Shown here: positions 1 through 8,096 of the stretch, piece after piece
Layout: each line of letters opens with the position of its first letter
How positions within the stretch are numbered: position 1 is the first letter of the stretch
DNA from: Chryseobacterium ureilyticum
GTDB taxonomy: Bacteria > Bacteroidota > Bacteroidia > Flavobacteriales > Weeksellaceae
Reading direction: 5' to 3'
DNA length: 64,000 nucleotides
Assembly: GCF_900156735.1 (NCBI RefSeq)
Contig: NZ_FTOL01000002.1
Location: forward strand, 558,001-622,000
Translations under genes and position numbers: made by a program
The notes under the pieces: model-generated
Database searches by the model: none
What the model saw: only the letters and a program-made list of their open reading frames with translations
What the model was told of the DNA's origin: nothing

Positions 1-369
1 AGGAAGGTTAATGGTTCTTAATTGGTTATTGACCTGATTTCTGGCAAAAGTATCATCCACCCCATCGTCAAACAGAATTTTCACAATGGAAAGTCCAAAC
101 ATTGTGGTACTTCTCACACTGGTTTTCTTCTGAACCGGGCTCATTGCCAATTCGATGGGTGTAGTGACAAAACGTTCTACTTCTTCTGCACTACGCCCGT
201 TCCATTGGGTAATGATTACAATCTGGGTATTGGTTACATCTGGAAAAGCTTCAATTGGCATGTTCTTGAAACTTATAAAACCTGCAATGGCTAAAATAGC
301 TACCCAGATAAAGGTAAATGCTTTATTCTTTAATGAAAAAGCGATTATATTTTTAATGAATTTATTCAT
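1..369 (-). CDS. Heavy-metal-type RND efflux permease (CusA/CzcA family), N-terminal part only
   Basis: The first 123 residues are visible and the gene runs off the left edge of the window. It starts at an ATG (369) 62 bp after the adaptor gene. A positively charged N-terminus is followed by one membrane helix (about residues 13-32), then by segments typical of this family: MPIEAFPDVTNTQ, WNGRSAEEVE and TPIELAMS. CusA/CzcA proteins are inner-membrane proton-driven pumps that export metal ions through a periplasmic adaptor and an outer-membrane channel. Both partners are encoded just upstream in the same direction. The substrate cannot be read from this fragment; Cu/Ag, Co/Zn/Cd and similar ions are all possible. 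Confidence 0.9.
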   Translation of the reverse strand, partial: MNKFIKNIIAFSLKNKAFTFIWVAILAIAGFISFKNMPIEAFPDVTNTQIVIITQWNGRSAEEVERFVTTPIELAMSPVQKKTSVRSTTMFGLSIVKILFDDGVDDTFARNQVNNQLRTINLP

Positions 370-430
370 GATAGATAAATTGATGACCTAAAAAAGTCGT
401 TAAAAGAATTTATTTTAAATCATACAATTT

Positions 431-1516
431 TTAGCTGTTCAGGGAACGGTATATCAACAATTGATTATTCGTGATCACTTCTTCTCCTTCTTTAAGTCCA
501 TCGGCAATATAAGTAACATCGCCAACCTGCTTCTGAACTTTGATTTCTCTTACTTTCACATCTGTCCTTGACTTAAAAATTACAACAAAACTTTTATTAT
601 CATCAAAAATGACAGCTTTAGAAGGAACAGTAAGCATTGTATTACTTTCTAAGCTGGAAACCTTTATGGTTGCTTTACTATCAGGTATCAGTAAGCCATT
701 AGCATTATCAAGTACTACTCTAGCCTGCATTGCATTGGTTTGTGGATCTATAATTTTAAAAATTTTATCAATTTTACCATCGAAAACTTTATCAGGATAC
801 GAAAGTGTGGAAACCTGCGCTCTCATTCCAAGGCTGATCTTATCTATATCCGATTCATTAACGTTCATAATTGCCCATACATTCGTAGTATTTGCCACAT
901 CAAAAATATTTTCACTTCTATCACTTCTCAGCTGCATATCTTTATTGATGCTTTTCTGAACAATATATCCGCTGATTGGTGCTACAACGCTATAGATATT
1001 TCCTTTATTTACATTATAAACCGTACTTACTGCTGTAGCACGCTGTAATTGATCTTCTGCTTTCTGTAGTTGACTTTTAGCTTCCAGAACATCTCTTTCG
1101 GTATTTAGCTTTCCTTCATAAAGTTCTTTAGCAACACGAAGATTATTCTTAGCGACAACCATATCTGTTTTTGCATCACTTACATCTTTTTGGATTTCTG
1201 CCAGCTCTGTACTTCTTATCGTCGCCAACACTTGTCCTTTTTTGACATAATCACCAAGTTCAACATTCACGCTCATTACATTTCCTCCTACCAATGGATA
1301 AACATCAATATAACTATTTTTATCTGCTGAAATTTTTCCGTAAAAGCTGTATTCATCTTCTATATTCTTTCTTTCAACCTTTGCTGTAGAAATGGAACTC
1401 AGCATAGTATTACTCAATTCAAACCCTTTTTTAGCCTGATTATTTTTTTCTTCCTCTTTTTTTGAACAGGCAATTAATGATAATGCCATCAAGACAGGGA
1501 TAATATAATTTTTCAT
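431..1516 (-). CDS. Efflux RND transporter periplasmic adaptor (HlyD/CusB/CzcB family)
   Basis: This 361-residue protein is probably a lipoprotein: residues 1-17 form a signal peptide ending in a lipobox-like LSLIAC. Next come a biotinyl/lipoyl-like half (about 65-110, GDYVKKGQVLATI), a coiled-coil hairpin (about 110-165), the second lipoyl half (PISGYIVQKSI) and a beta-barrel domain. Members join the inner-membrane RND pump to the outer-membrane channel. It sits 3 bp after the TolC-like gene and 62 bp before the RND gene, so the three are one operon. No histidine-rich metal-binding N-terminus is present, so the substrate stays open. Confidence 0.9.
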   Translation of the reverse strand: MKNYIIPVLMALSLIACSKKEEEKNNQAKKGFELSNTMLSSISTAKVERKNIEDEYSFYGKISADKNSYIDVYPLVGGNVMSVNVELGDYVKKGQVLATIRSTELAEIQKDVSDAKTDMVVAKNNLRVAKELYEGKLNTERDVLEAKSQLQKAEDQLQRATAVSTVYNVNKGNIYSVVAPISGYIVQKSINKDMQLRSDRSENIFDVANTTNVWAIMNVNESDIDKISLGMRAQVSTLSYPDKVFDGKIDKIFKIIDPQTNAMQARVVLDNANGLLIPDSKATIKVSSLESNTMLTVPSKAVIFDDNKSFVVIFKSRTDVKVREIKVQKQVGDVTYIADGLKEGEEVITNNQLLIYRSLNS

Positions 1517-1519
1517 TGT

Positions 1520-2761
1520 TTAATAGAAGATTTTCGTTTGTACTAGTTGATTAAGTTGTTCAGCCGATTGCATGATCTCATTTTTCATATCATAGATCTG
1601 AAGCGCAGTTTCCCGGTAGCTGTCCATGAAGTCTGTAAATTCGATAAGGTTTACATTGCCTTTTCTGAAATTGGTCATCATTCCGTTATACACCAGATCC
1701 ATATTCTGAAGATCTGTTGTTTTTATGTCAAGAAGCTGTTCGTATTGTGCTTTCCAGGTTTTATAAGCAGACTGAACTTTTGTTTCAAGAGTCAATTTTT
1801 GAAACTCTACTTTTTTCTGGTTTTGCTGAATTGCAAAATTGGCTTTCTCTACATTTCCTTGGTTTGCTCTCCACAGCGGTAAAGGAATTCCCAATGTTAA
1901 ATTGGCTTCGTTATTAAAAGTTCCCCCAGCTTGATCCCATGCAGCTCCTACATTTAAATCCGGTACATTAAGAGATTTCTGCCATTGAGCATATAATTTG
2001 CTGTTGTCAACAAGTTTTAAATTATATCGATAATCTGCATTATTTTCCAATGCCTTAGCTTTAAGTTCTTCTTCATCTCCGAAAGGCTGTGCAGCAAGTG
2101 CTTCTTTGGCTTGGGATTCTGAGATTACAGGCTCAATATCTTCTGATATACCTGTCAAGACCTTTAAGTTCTGTTCAAATTCCAGAATATTTTTATTAAT
2201 CTCAAGTTTATCATGATTCAACTGAATCACCAGACTTTGAAGCCTTACAGCATCTTTAAGAGATACATTTCCTTTTGCAGACTGTACCCGATAAGCACTT
2301 AAAAGGTCATTCATATACCCCAGTTGCTTATCTGTGTTTTCCAGTTTTAGTTTTTCGTAATAAAGATTGAAGTATGTGGTACGAAGCTGCGCTCTCAGAT
2401 CAACCAAAAGTTGTGAAAACTGAAGTTGTGCCAATTCTTTGTTCGATTTTGCAAAGGCTATCTCATTTTTCTTTTTACCACCCATATAGATCAATTGGGT
2501 AATTCCTGCACCTTTTGAATGTCCTACATCAAAAAATTTCTTATCCTGAGGATTATAAGCATTGAATTGCCCACTCAGCTGAGGAAGTTCCCAGATTTTA
2601 GACTGCATAATATCTGCATCCGCCATATTAATATTGTATTGTTCGGCGAGCAGCTGGAGGTTGTTCTTCTGAAAAGCTTCTTCGCAATCCAAAAGAGACA
2701 TTTGCTGTTGCGCTGCCATGAATGAGGAAACGGCCAGGCACAGCACTGCAATTCTGTTCAT
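1520..2761 (-). CDS. TolC family outer-membrane efflux channel (CzcC/CusC-like)
   Basis: This 413-residue protein has an N-terminal signal peptide (about 1-17, ending AAQ) and two repeated long alpha-helical halves rich in Gln, Asn and Lys, the usual OEP/TolC pattern. Three such proteins form an outer-membrane beta barrel with a periplasmic tunnel that docks on the adaptor. It is the first gene of the efflux operon, about 220 bp after the histidine kinase gene, and is followed 3 bp later by the adaptor gene. The family is clear; the substrate is inferred only from the CzcA-like pump. Confidence 0.88.
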   Translation of the reverse strand: MNRIAVLCLAVSSFMAAQQQMSLLDCEEAFQKNNLQLLAEQYNINMADADIMQSKIWELPQLSGQFNAYNPQDKKFFDVGHSKGAGITQLIYMGGKKKNEIAFAKSNKELAQLQFSQLLVDLRAQLRTTYFNLYYEKLKLENTDKQLGYMNDLLSAYRVQSAKGNVSLKDAVRLQSLVIQLNHDKLEINKNILEFEQNLKVLTGISEDIEPVISESQAKEALAAQPFGDEEELKAKALENNADYRYNLKLVDNSKLYAQWQKSLNVPDLNVGAAWDQAGGTFNNEANLTLGIPLPLWRANQGNVEKANFAIQQNQKKVEFQKLTLETKVQSAYKTWKAQYEQLLDIKTTDLQNMDLVYNGMMTNFRKGNVNLIEFTDFMDSYRETALQIYDMKNEIMQSAEQLNQLVQTKIFY

Positions 2762-2984
2762 TATTTTTTTCTTTTATTTACAAAATTGATTCGATGTAAT
2801 TAAAAGAAACTTAAAGGATGCTTAAAAAAATATTAAAAATGCCCTTAAATAAACTATTTACAGAATATCTGACACAGCCTGAAAATGTCTATTTTTCTCT
2901 AAGTATTGAATTTTACTTCTAAAATTTAATCACTGGTTTAACGAAATGACTTTATTATTTCTTCCAGAGTAGACGTTTTGAAAT

Positions 2985-4349
2985 TTATTTTTTGAAAATA
3001 ACAGTGAATTTGTTCATTAATTCTGTAGGAGAAGAATATATGATTTCTGCATCGTGATATTCCAGAATTCGTTTTACAATTCTAAGCCCTAAACCGGAAC
3101 CTGAAATATTCTGAGCATTATTTCCTCTTGTAAAAGCTTCAAATAGTTTTGGCTGTTCTTCCTCCGAAATAGTATCACCGTTGGAAATCACTTCTACTGA
3201 AAGGCGATCACTTGTTTCTGTGATTAAAACACGAACCTGACTATTGTCTGAGTAAACAGCTGCATTTTTAAACAGGTTGATAAAAACAATCACTAATAAT
3301 GATTGAATTCCAGGAATCGTCAGAAAAGCATTTTCAGAAGTATCTTCGGTAATCAGAAAATCAAGTTTAAGGTCCGGGTAGCTTTTTTCTACCGCTTCAA
3401 ATGCTTCAAAAATTACTTCATCAATTCTCACCTCTTCATAAATACTCTGAATATTCTCCTTATCAAACTTTGTAAGAAGTAATAATGAATTGGTAAGATC
3501 GGATAATTGATAAACATCTCTCTGAATCTGCTGTAGAGAAGACAAGGTTTCTGGAGAGTGTTCTTCAAATTTAATAAGATTTTCCAACTGAAAAGCCATT
3601 CTCGTAATCGGAGTTCGGATCTCGTGTGAGGCACTGGCTGTAAAATCCTTTTGAGACTGAAATACATCATCAAGCCTTGAGATCATCGTATTAAATGATC
3701 TTGCAAGAACACTAATCTCATCACTGGAATTTTGAACCGGAATTTGCGTTGTAAGTTTATGAGCAGTAACTTCTGAAATCTCCTTGTTAAGATCTTCCAG
3801 CGGACGTAGAAACTTTTCTACAAAATAATAGCTGAAAAAACCAATAAGAAGTGTACTCATTGCATAAGACGCAATCAAAAGGTATTTAAGATAATCAAGT
3901 TTTGATTTACCATTGGTATCAAAAGCACTTGTAAGGATGTAATAATTTTCTCCATTAATATTTCTAAGAGCTGCATAGATTTCAGGAACTGTTTTTTCCG
4001 TATAGATAATTTTCTTTTTATCCAGCTCCTTCAACATGGCATTATCCCAGGTAACATTCCGGTCTTTAATCGTACTATAGATAAGCTCTTTCTGATCATT
4101 GAAAATTAAAATCTTTTCGTTCAAAAGAATATTATCTGAATTTTCATTGAAAAAAATGGGAGCTTCTTCTTCAAAATCTCTGGACTTTGATATAAAGTGA
4201 GTCGTGAATTCAAGCCGTTGCCTGAATCTTTCTTTAAACTCATCTCTTCTGAAATCATTAAAAGATAAATAAATAACAGCCATCACCATTCCAAAAAGCA
4301 ATGAAAAGGCGATACTGATTGTTAAGGCTATCTTTCTTTTTAAAGACAT
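2985..4349 (-). CDS. HAMP-domain sensor histidine kinase
   Basis: This 454-residue membrane kinase has a first membrane helix (about 8-30), a periplasmic sensor loop (31-155), a second helix (about 155-178), a HAMP domain (about 179-230), a dimerization domain with the phospho-acceptor His242 in ASHEIRTPITR, and a C-terminal HATPase with the G2 box GSGLGLRIVKRI. It follows the response regulator gene after 5 bp, so the two are co-transcribed. Being directly upstream of a heavy-metal-type efflux operon suggests a CusS/CzcS-like sensor that turns the pump on. The signal is not visible in the sequence. Confidence 0.92.
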   Translation of the reverse strand: MSLKRKIALTISIAFSLLFGMVMAVIYLSFNDFRRDEFKERFRQRLEFTTHFISKSRDFEEEAPIFFNENSDNILLNEKILIFNDQKELIYSTIKDRNVTWDNAMLKELDKKKIIYTEKTVPEIYAALRNINGENYYILTSAFDTNGKSKLDYLKYLLIASYAMSTLLIGFFSYYFVEKFLRPLEDLNKEISEVTAHKLTTQIPVQNSSDEISVLARSFNTMISRLDDVFQSQKDFTASASHEIRTPITRMAFQLENLIKFEEHSPETLSSLQQIQRDVYQLSDLTNSLLLLTKFDKENIQSIYEEVRIDEVIFEAFEAVEKSYPDLKLDFLITEDTSENAFLTIPGIQSLLVIVFINLFKNAAVYSDNSQVRVLITETSDRLSVEVISNGDTISEEEQPKLFEAFTRGNNAQNISGSGLGLRIVKRILEYHDAEIIYSSPTELMNKFTVIFKK

Positions 4350-4354
4350 TTTAT

Positions 4355-5035
4355 CTATAATGGGCTTAGGTAATATCCGAAACCAGAACGTGTATGGATT
4401 AATTTTATTTTAAAATCTTTGTCGATTTTTTTCCTTAGAAAGTTGATATATACTTCTACCGTATTGGTATTGGTGTTAAAATTATGCTCCCAGACATGTT
4501 CTGTAATCTGTTGCTTAGAAACAGTTCTTCCTTGCGCTTCCGCCAGATAAACTAATAATTGAAACTCCTTTAAAGTAAGAGTAATTTCATTTCCCCCACG
4601 ATATACTTTCTGCTCTGTTTTGTTAATGATCAGGTCATCAATTCGGATAATGTCCTGATCGGAATTATCTGAAGGCATTTTTCTTCTTAATAAAGAATTA
4701 ATTCTTAGAAGCAATTCTTCAAATTGAAATGGTTTTACCAGGTAATCATCAGCAAGCCTTGTAAAGGCGTCTTTTTTATCTGAGATGTCTCCATAAGCTG
4801 AAATAATAATGATAGGGGTATTCTTATCAAAAGAACGAATGGTTTGGCAAACATCCAATCCATTTATTTTAGGAACATTAATGTCCAGTAAATAGAGATC
4901 ATAAGTATTGTTCTTAATCTGGCGAAGAAAAGTTTCTCCGTCATAGATTTTATCACAGGTAAAATTGTTTGATTCTAAAAATCGGCAAAGCTCTGCAGAA
5001 AGAATGAGATCGTCTTCTAATAAAAGAATATTCAT
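4355..5035 (-). CDS. OmpR/PhoB-family response regulator
   Basis: This 226-residue regulator has a receiver domain with acidic pocket residues EDD (7-9), the phospho-acceptor Asp51 in LLDINVPKINGL and the conserved Lys of DDYLVKPFQ, followed by a winged-helix DNA-binding domain (about 130-226; SGFGYYL near the end). I chose the ATG at 5035 rather than the TTG just before it, because NILLLEDD then starts the domain as in the family. It is the first gene of the regulator-kinase pair and probably controls the downstream efflux operon. Confidence 0.92.
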   Translation of the reverse strand: MNILLLEDDLILSAELCRFLESNNFTCDKIYDGETFLRQIKNNTYDLYLLDINVPKINGLDVCQTIRSFDKNTPIIIISAYGDISDKKDAFTRLADDYLVKPFQFEELLLRINSLLRRKMPSDNSDQDIIRIDDLIINKTEQKVYRGGNEITLTLKEFQLLVYLAEAQGRTVSKQQITEHVWEHNFNTNTNTVEVYINFLRKKIDKDFKIKLIHTRSGFGYYLSPL

Positions 5036-5350
5036 CAAAAATTATTTTACACGAATTTAGCGAAAATTTTCATGATGATTATGGATCAATGACAAAAGTT
5101 AAGAAGAATAGGAAAGTAAAGATTCCTCCATTAGGAAAATTCAGGATTTAGTTTTTATATTCTAGCGGTTTAAAGGCAAGACTCTTTTATTATTTTTTTA
5201 AACAGTTGTATAACTATTTTTCTTTACGAGCTCTTTATAATTCTAAAATCAGAATATTTATTGTGTGCTTGTTTAGTATAGTATTAATTTAGGAAGCTTC
5301 ATTTTTTGAAAACTAGTATCTTCATCAATGAATAGTATTTCGAACTTTTA
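5036..5350. other. Gene-free stretch between tRNA terminator and response regulator
   Basis: This is AT-rich DNA with no convincing open frame, no perfect TAnnTTTG element and no long repeat. It should hold the promoter of the two-component/efflux genes, but I cannot place it. Confidence 0.5.
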
Positions 5351-5379
5351 GGAAAAAAAAATCCCGAAGAAATTCGGGA
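5351..5379 (-). terminator. Rho-independent terminator of the tRNA cluster
   Basis: On the minus strand a 7-bp stem (TCCCGAA/TTCGGGA, loop of 4) is followed by a run of nine T, 9 nt after the last tRNA. It separates the tRNA cluster from the two-component genes. Confidence 0.85.
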
Positions 5380-5387
5380 GATTCGAG

Positions 5388-5459
5388 AGCCAACTACGGG
5401 ACTTGAACCCGTGACCTCTTCCTTACCAAGGAAGCACTCTACCGCTGAGCTAAGTCGGC
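5388..5459 (-). tRNA. tRNA-Thr (GGT)
   Basis: This is a 72-nt cloverleaf. The acceptor GCCGACT pairs with AGTTGGC (one G-U), the D-stem region is TAGCTCAG-like, the anticodon loop TTGGTAA gives GGT, and the T-arm is GGGTTCAAGTCCC. CCA is not encoded. It is the last tRNA of the cluster, where the E. coli tufB operon carries thrT. Confidence 0.95.
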
Positions 5460-5465
5460 ATCAAT

Positions 5466-5494
5466 TAAAAAAATCACACTGAATAGCGTGATTT
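5466..5494 (-). terminator. Terminator-like hairpin between tRNA-Gly and tRNA-Thr(GGT)
   Basis: On the minus strand a 10-bp stem with one G-U pair (arms 5485-5494 and 5471-5480, loop ATTC) is followed by a T-rich tract. It may end part of the transcripts before the final tRNA, or act as a processing structure. Confidence 0.6.
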
Positions 5495-5500
5495 TTATTG

Positions 5501-5573
5501 AGCGGAAGACGGGGGTCGAACCCGCGACATTCAGCTTGGAAGGCTGACGCTCTACCAACTGAGCTACTTCCGC
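5501..5573 (-). tRNA. tRNA-Gly (TCC), copy 1
   Basis: This is a 73-nt cloverleaf. The acceptor GCGGAAG pairs with CTTCCGC, the anticodon loop CTTCCAA gives TCC, and the T-arm is GGGTTCGACCCC. It appears identical to the copy at 5928-6000. CCA is not encoded. Confidence 0.95.
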
Positions 5574-5662
5574 AATTTTGTTTCCAAAACTATTGGTAAA
5601 CGCTTTGCAAAACTAAGAATTAATTTCTAATTCTGCAAACTTTTTTCTAATATAAAATATAG

Positions 5663-5743
5663 TGGGGAGAGCAGGATTCGAACCTACGAAGCCGAAGCAA
5701 CTGAGTTACAGTCAGTCCCATTTAGCCACTCTGGAATCTCCCC
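5663..5743 (-). tRNA. tRNA-Tyr (GTA), copy 1
   Basis: This is an 81-nt class II tRNA with a long variable arm. The acceptor GGGGAGA pairs with TCTCCCC, the anticodon loop is CTGTAAC (GTA), and the T-arm is GGTTCGAATCC. CCA is not encoded. It repeats at 6089-6169. Confidence 0.95.
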
Positions 5744-5763
5744 AGATATTTTATATTAAATTG

Positions 5764-5837
5764 AGCCTCCAGAGGGATTCGAACCCACGACCCCGAGATT
5801 ACAAATCACGTGCTCTGGCCAACTGAGCTATGGAGGC
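5764..5837 (-). tRNA. tRNA-Thr (TGT), copy 1
   Basis: This is a 74-nt cloverleaf. The acceptor GCCTCCA pairs with TGGAGGC, the anticodon loop TTTGTAA gives TGT, and the T-arm is GGGTTCGAATCCC. It differs from the copy at 6190-6263 in one acceptor base pair. Confidence 0.95.
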
Positions 5838-5893
5838 AATTTAACAATTAGACTGAAAGCGATTGAGAAACTCTACTCTACACATTTCAGTGT

Positions 5894-5920
5894 TAAAAAA
5901 ACATCACCGATTAAAGTGAT
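5894..5920 (-). terminator. Terminator-like hairpin between the two tRNA triplets
   Basis: On the minus strand, ATCAC and GTGAT arms (5916-5920 and 5903-5907) are followed by a T-rich tract, just after the second tRNA-Gly. It is weaker than the hairpin at 5466-5494, which has the same position relative to its tRNA-Gly. Confidence 0.45.
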
Positions 5921-5927
5921 TTTATTG

Positions 5928-6000
5928 AGCGGAAGACGGGGGTCGAACCCGCGACATTCAGCTTGGAAGGCTGACGCTCTACCAACTGAGCTACTTCCGC
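5928..6000 (-). tRNA. tRNA-Gly (TCC), copy 2
   Basis: This 73-nt tRNA looks the same in sequence as the gene at 5501-5573, with anticodon TCC. It is part of the duplicated Thr-Tyr-Gly block. Confidence 0.95.
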
Positions 6001-6088
6001 AATTTTGTTTCCAAAACTATTGGTAAACGCTGTGCAAAACTAAGAATTATTTTTTAATCCTGCAAACTTTTTTTTAAAAAAAATATAG

Positions 6089-6169
6089 TGGGGAGAGCAG
6101 GATTCGAACCTACGAAGCCGAAGCAACTGAGTTACAGTCAGTCCCATTTAGCCACTCTGGAATCTCCCC
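6089..6169 (-). tRNA. tRNA-Tyr (GTA), copy 2
   Basis: This 81-nt tRNA with a long variable arm and anticodon GTA is the duplicate of 5663-5743. Flanking DNA on the 5' side is also conserved. Confidence 0.95.
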
Positions 6170-6189
6170 AGATATTTTATATTAAATTG

Positions 6190-6263
6190 AGCTTCCAGAG
6201 GGATTCGAACCCACGACCCCGAGATTACAAATCACGTGCTCTGGCCAACTGAGCTATGGAAGC
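6190..6263 (-). tRNA. tRNA-Thr (TGT), copy 2
   Basis: This is a 74-nt tRNA with anticodon TGT. The acceptor GCTTCCA pairs with TGGAAGC; compared with copy 1, a C-G pair became T-A through matched changes on both sides. It is first in the direction of transcription. Confidence 0.95.
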
Positions 6264-6374
6264 ATTTAAATAACAAAGAATTCAAAAGAACGCTGTTCCC
6301 TTTTTGCGAGTGCAAATATAGAACGGTTTTTTTGAATTCTCAAATATTTTATAAACTTTTTTTTACTTTTTTTT

Positions 6375-6665
6375 CTATGCCATTTCTTTTTTCTTGATTA
6401 ATAGCTTTTTAGCTGTATCAACACAAAGGTCCAAACTTTCTTCAAAACTTACAGAAGTCTTCTTTACTACGATATCGTCACCCGGAACCGCCAAAATAAT
6501 CTCAGCTGTCTTATTAGCTTTATCAGCGTTATTTTCTACTTTTAGAAATACTTTACACTCTTGAATTTTATCATAGAATGTATCTAGCTTGCTTACTTTT
6601 TTCTCGATGTGTGATTCTAGTGGTTCGTGTGGAGTTAAACCAATTGATTGAACTGTGATCTTCAT
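6375..6665 (-). CDS. hpf: Ribosome hibernation promoting factor, short HPF/RaiA type
   Basis: This 96-residue protein begins MKITVQSIGLTPHEPLESHI and carries the basic C-terminal helix (CVDTAKKLLIKKKE) of the S30AE/RaiA family. Short HPF binds near the decoding centre of idle ribosomes and protects or dimerizes them in slow growth. The C-terminal extension of long HPF is absent. Its start overlaps the end of xerC by 4 bp, so the two are translationally coupled. The tRNA cluster starts about 110 bp downstream. Confidence 0.9.
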   Translation of the reverse strand: MKITVQSIGLTPHEPLESHIEKKVSKLDTFYDKIQECKVFLKVENNADKANKTAEIILAVPGDDIVVKKTSVSFEESLDLCVDTAKKLLIKKKEMA

Positions 6666-7549
6666 AATTCTTCTTTTTTTGACGCTCGAGGATGAGCTTG
6701 ATTAAACACTTTTTTCAATTGTTCAATATTAGCATTCGTATAGACTTGAGTACTGGCAAGACTGGAATGCCCTAATATTTTTTTTACTTTGGAGATCTCC
6801 GCCCCATTATCCAATACGTGAGTAGCAAAGCTATGCCGAAGGATATGAGGACTTTTTTTTTCTTTCGTTGTAACAAGACTAAGATACTTATTAACTACCA
6901 CATAAACAAATTTTTCGTTGAGTTTTTTCCCTTTCTTATTGACAAAGAAATATGATTTAAATTCTGTCTGTGGATTTCTTATTTCCAAGTAACTTTTAAG
7001 TAGTTCAGACAAATCATTGGAAATAGGAACTACCCTTTGTTTATTCCCTTTTCCTATGATCCTTAATTCATTTTCATTTAAATCTACATGTTCAAATACC
7101 AGACCACAAAGTTCTGCCTTACGCATTCCTGTTTGATAAAGTACCTCTATTATAGATTTTTCCAATATATCATCGATATGATCAAACACGTGCTCACTAA
7201 GATCCGTCATTTCTTCTTTAGACATAGGAATCTGTTTTTCAGCATAAAACTTTAAGGAAGAAATCCCTTCAGTAGGAGAAACTTTGATCTCACCAATTTT
7301 TAAAAGAAATAGATAAAAACTTCTAAGAGATGAAAGTTTCCTATTAATACTTCTTTTGGAAATATTATTCTCGCTTAATTCAACAATAAAGTTTCTGATT
7401 ATTTTCTTGGTTGCCTTGGTTATATCTTCTGAAGATTCAGTTCGCATATAGAAATGGAAAAAGTCGTCAAGGTCTTTTTTATAGCTTGTAATAGTATGAG
7501 GAGAGTACCTCTTTTCGAACTGCAAATATTCTAAAAATTTATCCAGCAT
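6662..7549 (-). CDS. xerC: Tyrosine recombinase XerC/XerD-like
   Basis: This 295-residue recombinase has an N-terminal SAM-like core-binding domain (about 1-85) and a C-terminal catalytic domain with the full set R143 (TGMRKAEL), K167 (GKGNK), H235 and R238 (HILRHSFATH), H261 (LGHSS) and Tyr270 (STQVYTN). Its length and core location between rpsU and hpf fit the housekeeping Xer protein that resolves chromosome dimers at dif, not an integrase. Whether it is the only Xer in the genome, or XerC versus XerD, cannot be told from this window. Confidence 0.85.
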   Translation of the reverse strand: MLDKFLEYLQFEKRYSPHTITSYKKDLDDFFHFYMRTESSEDITKATKKIIRNFIVELSENNISKRSINRKLSSLRSFYLFLLKIGEIKVSPTEGISSLKFYAEKQIPMSKEEMTDLSEHVFDHIDDILEKSIIEVLYQTGMRKAELCGLVFEHVDLNENELRIIGKGNKQRVVPISNDLSELLKSYLEIRNPQTEFKSYFFVNKKGKKLNEKFVYVVVNKYLSLVTTKEKKSPHILRHSFATHVLDNGAEISKVKKILGHSSLASTQVYTNANIEQLKKVFNQAHPRASKKEEL

Positions 7550-7564
7550 CGTTATAGTATAAAA

Positions 7565-7608
7565 ACAAAAAATTCACTTCTCAAATATAAGAATTTAAGA
7601 AGTGAATT
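7565..7608 (-). terminator. Terminator after rpsU
   Basis: On the minus strand an 11-bp perfect stem (arms 7598-7608 and 7571-7581) is followed by a T-rich tract, 22 nt after the rpsU stop codon. It may make rpsU monocistronic and leave xerC-hpf to a separate or read-through transcript. Confidence 0.8.
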
Positions 7609-7629
7609 AATATGTGGTTAAGAAAAATC

Positions 7630-7827
7630 TTAAGCCTGCTCTTCCTTGCTAAGTGCTCTTTGTTTGTAAGCAGCTTTCAACTTAGATTGTCTCAAAGTTA
7701 CAGAAGGCTTGATAAACGCTTGTCTAGATCTTAATTGACGAACTGTACCTGTTTTATCAAATTTTCTCTTGTATTTTTTTAAAGCTCTATCGATGGATTC
7801 ACCATCTTTTACTGGAATTATTAACAT
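7630..7827 (-). CDS. rpsU: 30S ribosomal protein S21
   Basis: This 65-residue basic protein begins MLIIPVKDGESIDRALKKYK, the S21 signature, and has the conserved basic middle KRKFDKTGTVRQLRSRQAF. S21 sits on the 30S platform near the 3' end of 16S rRNA. It has its own promoter (7851-7881) and terminator. Confidence 0.96.
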   Translation of the reverse strand: MLIIPVKDGESIDRALKKYKRKFDKTGTVRQLRSRQAFIKPSVTLRQSKLKAAYKQRALSKEEQA

Positions 7828-7850
7828 ATTTTACATCTCATTTTGGATTG

Positions 7851-7881
7851 CAAAACTAGGCATTTTTTCTTAGAACACAAA
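7851..7881 (-). promoter_or_regulatory. rpsU promoter, Bacteroidota sigma-A type
   Basis: Read on the minus strand, TTTG (7881-7878), a 19-bp spacer and TAGTTTTG (7858-7851, matching TAnnTTTG) lie 24 bp before the rpsU ATG. Both boxes and the spacing match the Bacteroidota consensus. Confidence 0.8.
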
Positions 7882-8072
7882 ATATATTACGACAAAGAAT
7901 TTCAAGCAACCATAAAAACTATATAAAAATATAGTATTGAAGGACATTAGCACAGAATAATAATTTTATCCACAATGAAGAAATAATCCTATTTATAGTC
8001 TTTTCTCTATTCATTTCTATTCAACTTTCTCATTAAAGTAAATGAGAGTAATGATATATAAACAAAAAGCTT

Positions 8073-8080
8073 TATCTTTG
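8073..8080 (+). promoter_or_regulatory. ssrA promoter -7 box
   Basis: TATCTTTG matches TAnnTTTG and lies 16 bp before the mature tmRNA 5' end. This leaves room for a short leader removed by RNase P. A clear -33 box was not found. Confidence 0.6.
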
Positions 8081-8096
8081 CATTCACTTTATTCAT

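Larger units (their letters stand above)
5490..6263 (-). repeat. Tandem duplication of a Thr-Tyr-Gly tRNA block
   Basis: The block 5490-5837 recurs at about 5917-6263 with an offset of 426-427 bp. It includes not only the three tRNAs but also the spacer between Gly and Tyr (TTGTTTCCAAAACTATTGG in both). A few spacer differences and one compensated acceptor pair show that the copies are not brand new. Confidence 0.9.

Noticed and set aside
540..959. Plus-strand frame inside the adaptor gene
   Set aside because: It is an antisense shadow of a well-supported HlyD-family gene.
5388..6263. tRNA cluster as an island attachment site
   Set aside because: No fragment repeats of these tRNAs were seen elsewhere; the duplication is a tandem copy of whole genes with spacers.
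6662..7549. XerC-like recombinase as the integrase of an island
   Set aside because: Its length, core location between rpsU and hpf, and lack of an arm-binding domain point to the housekeeping Xer protein. The island integrase is at 25680-26975.
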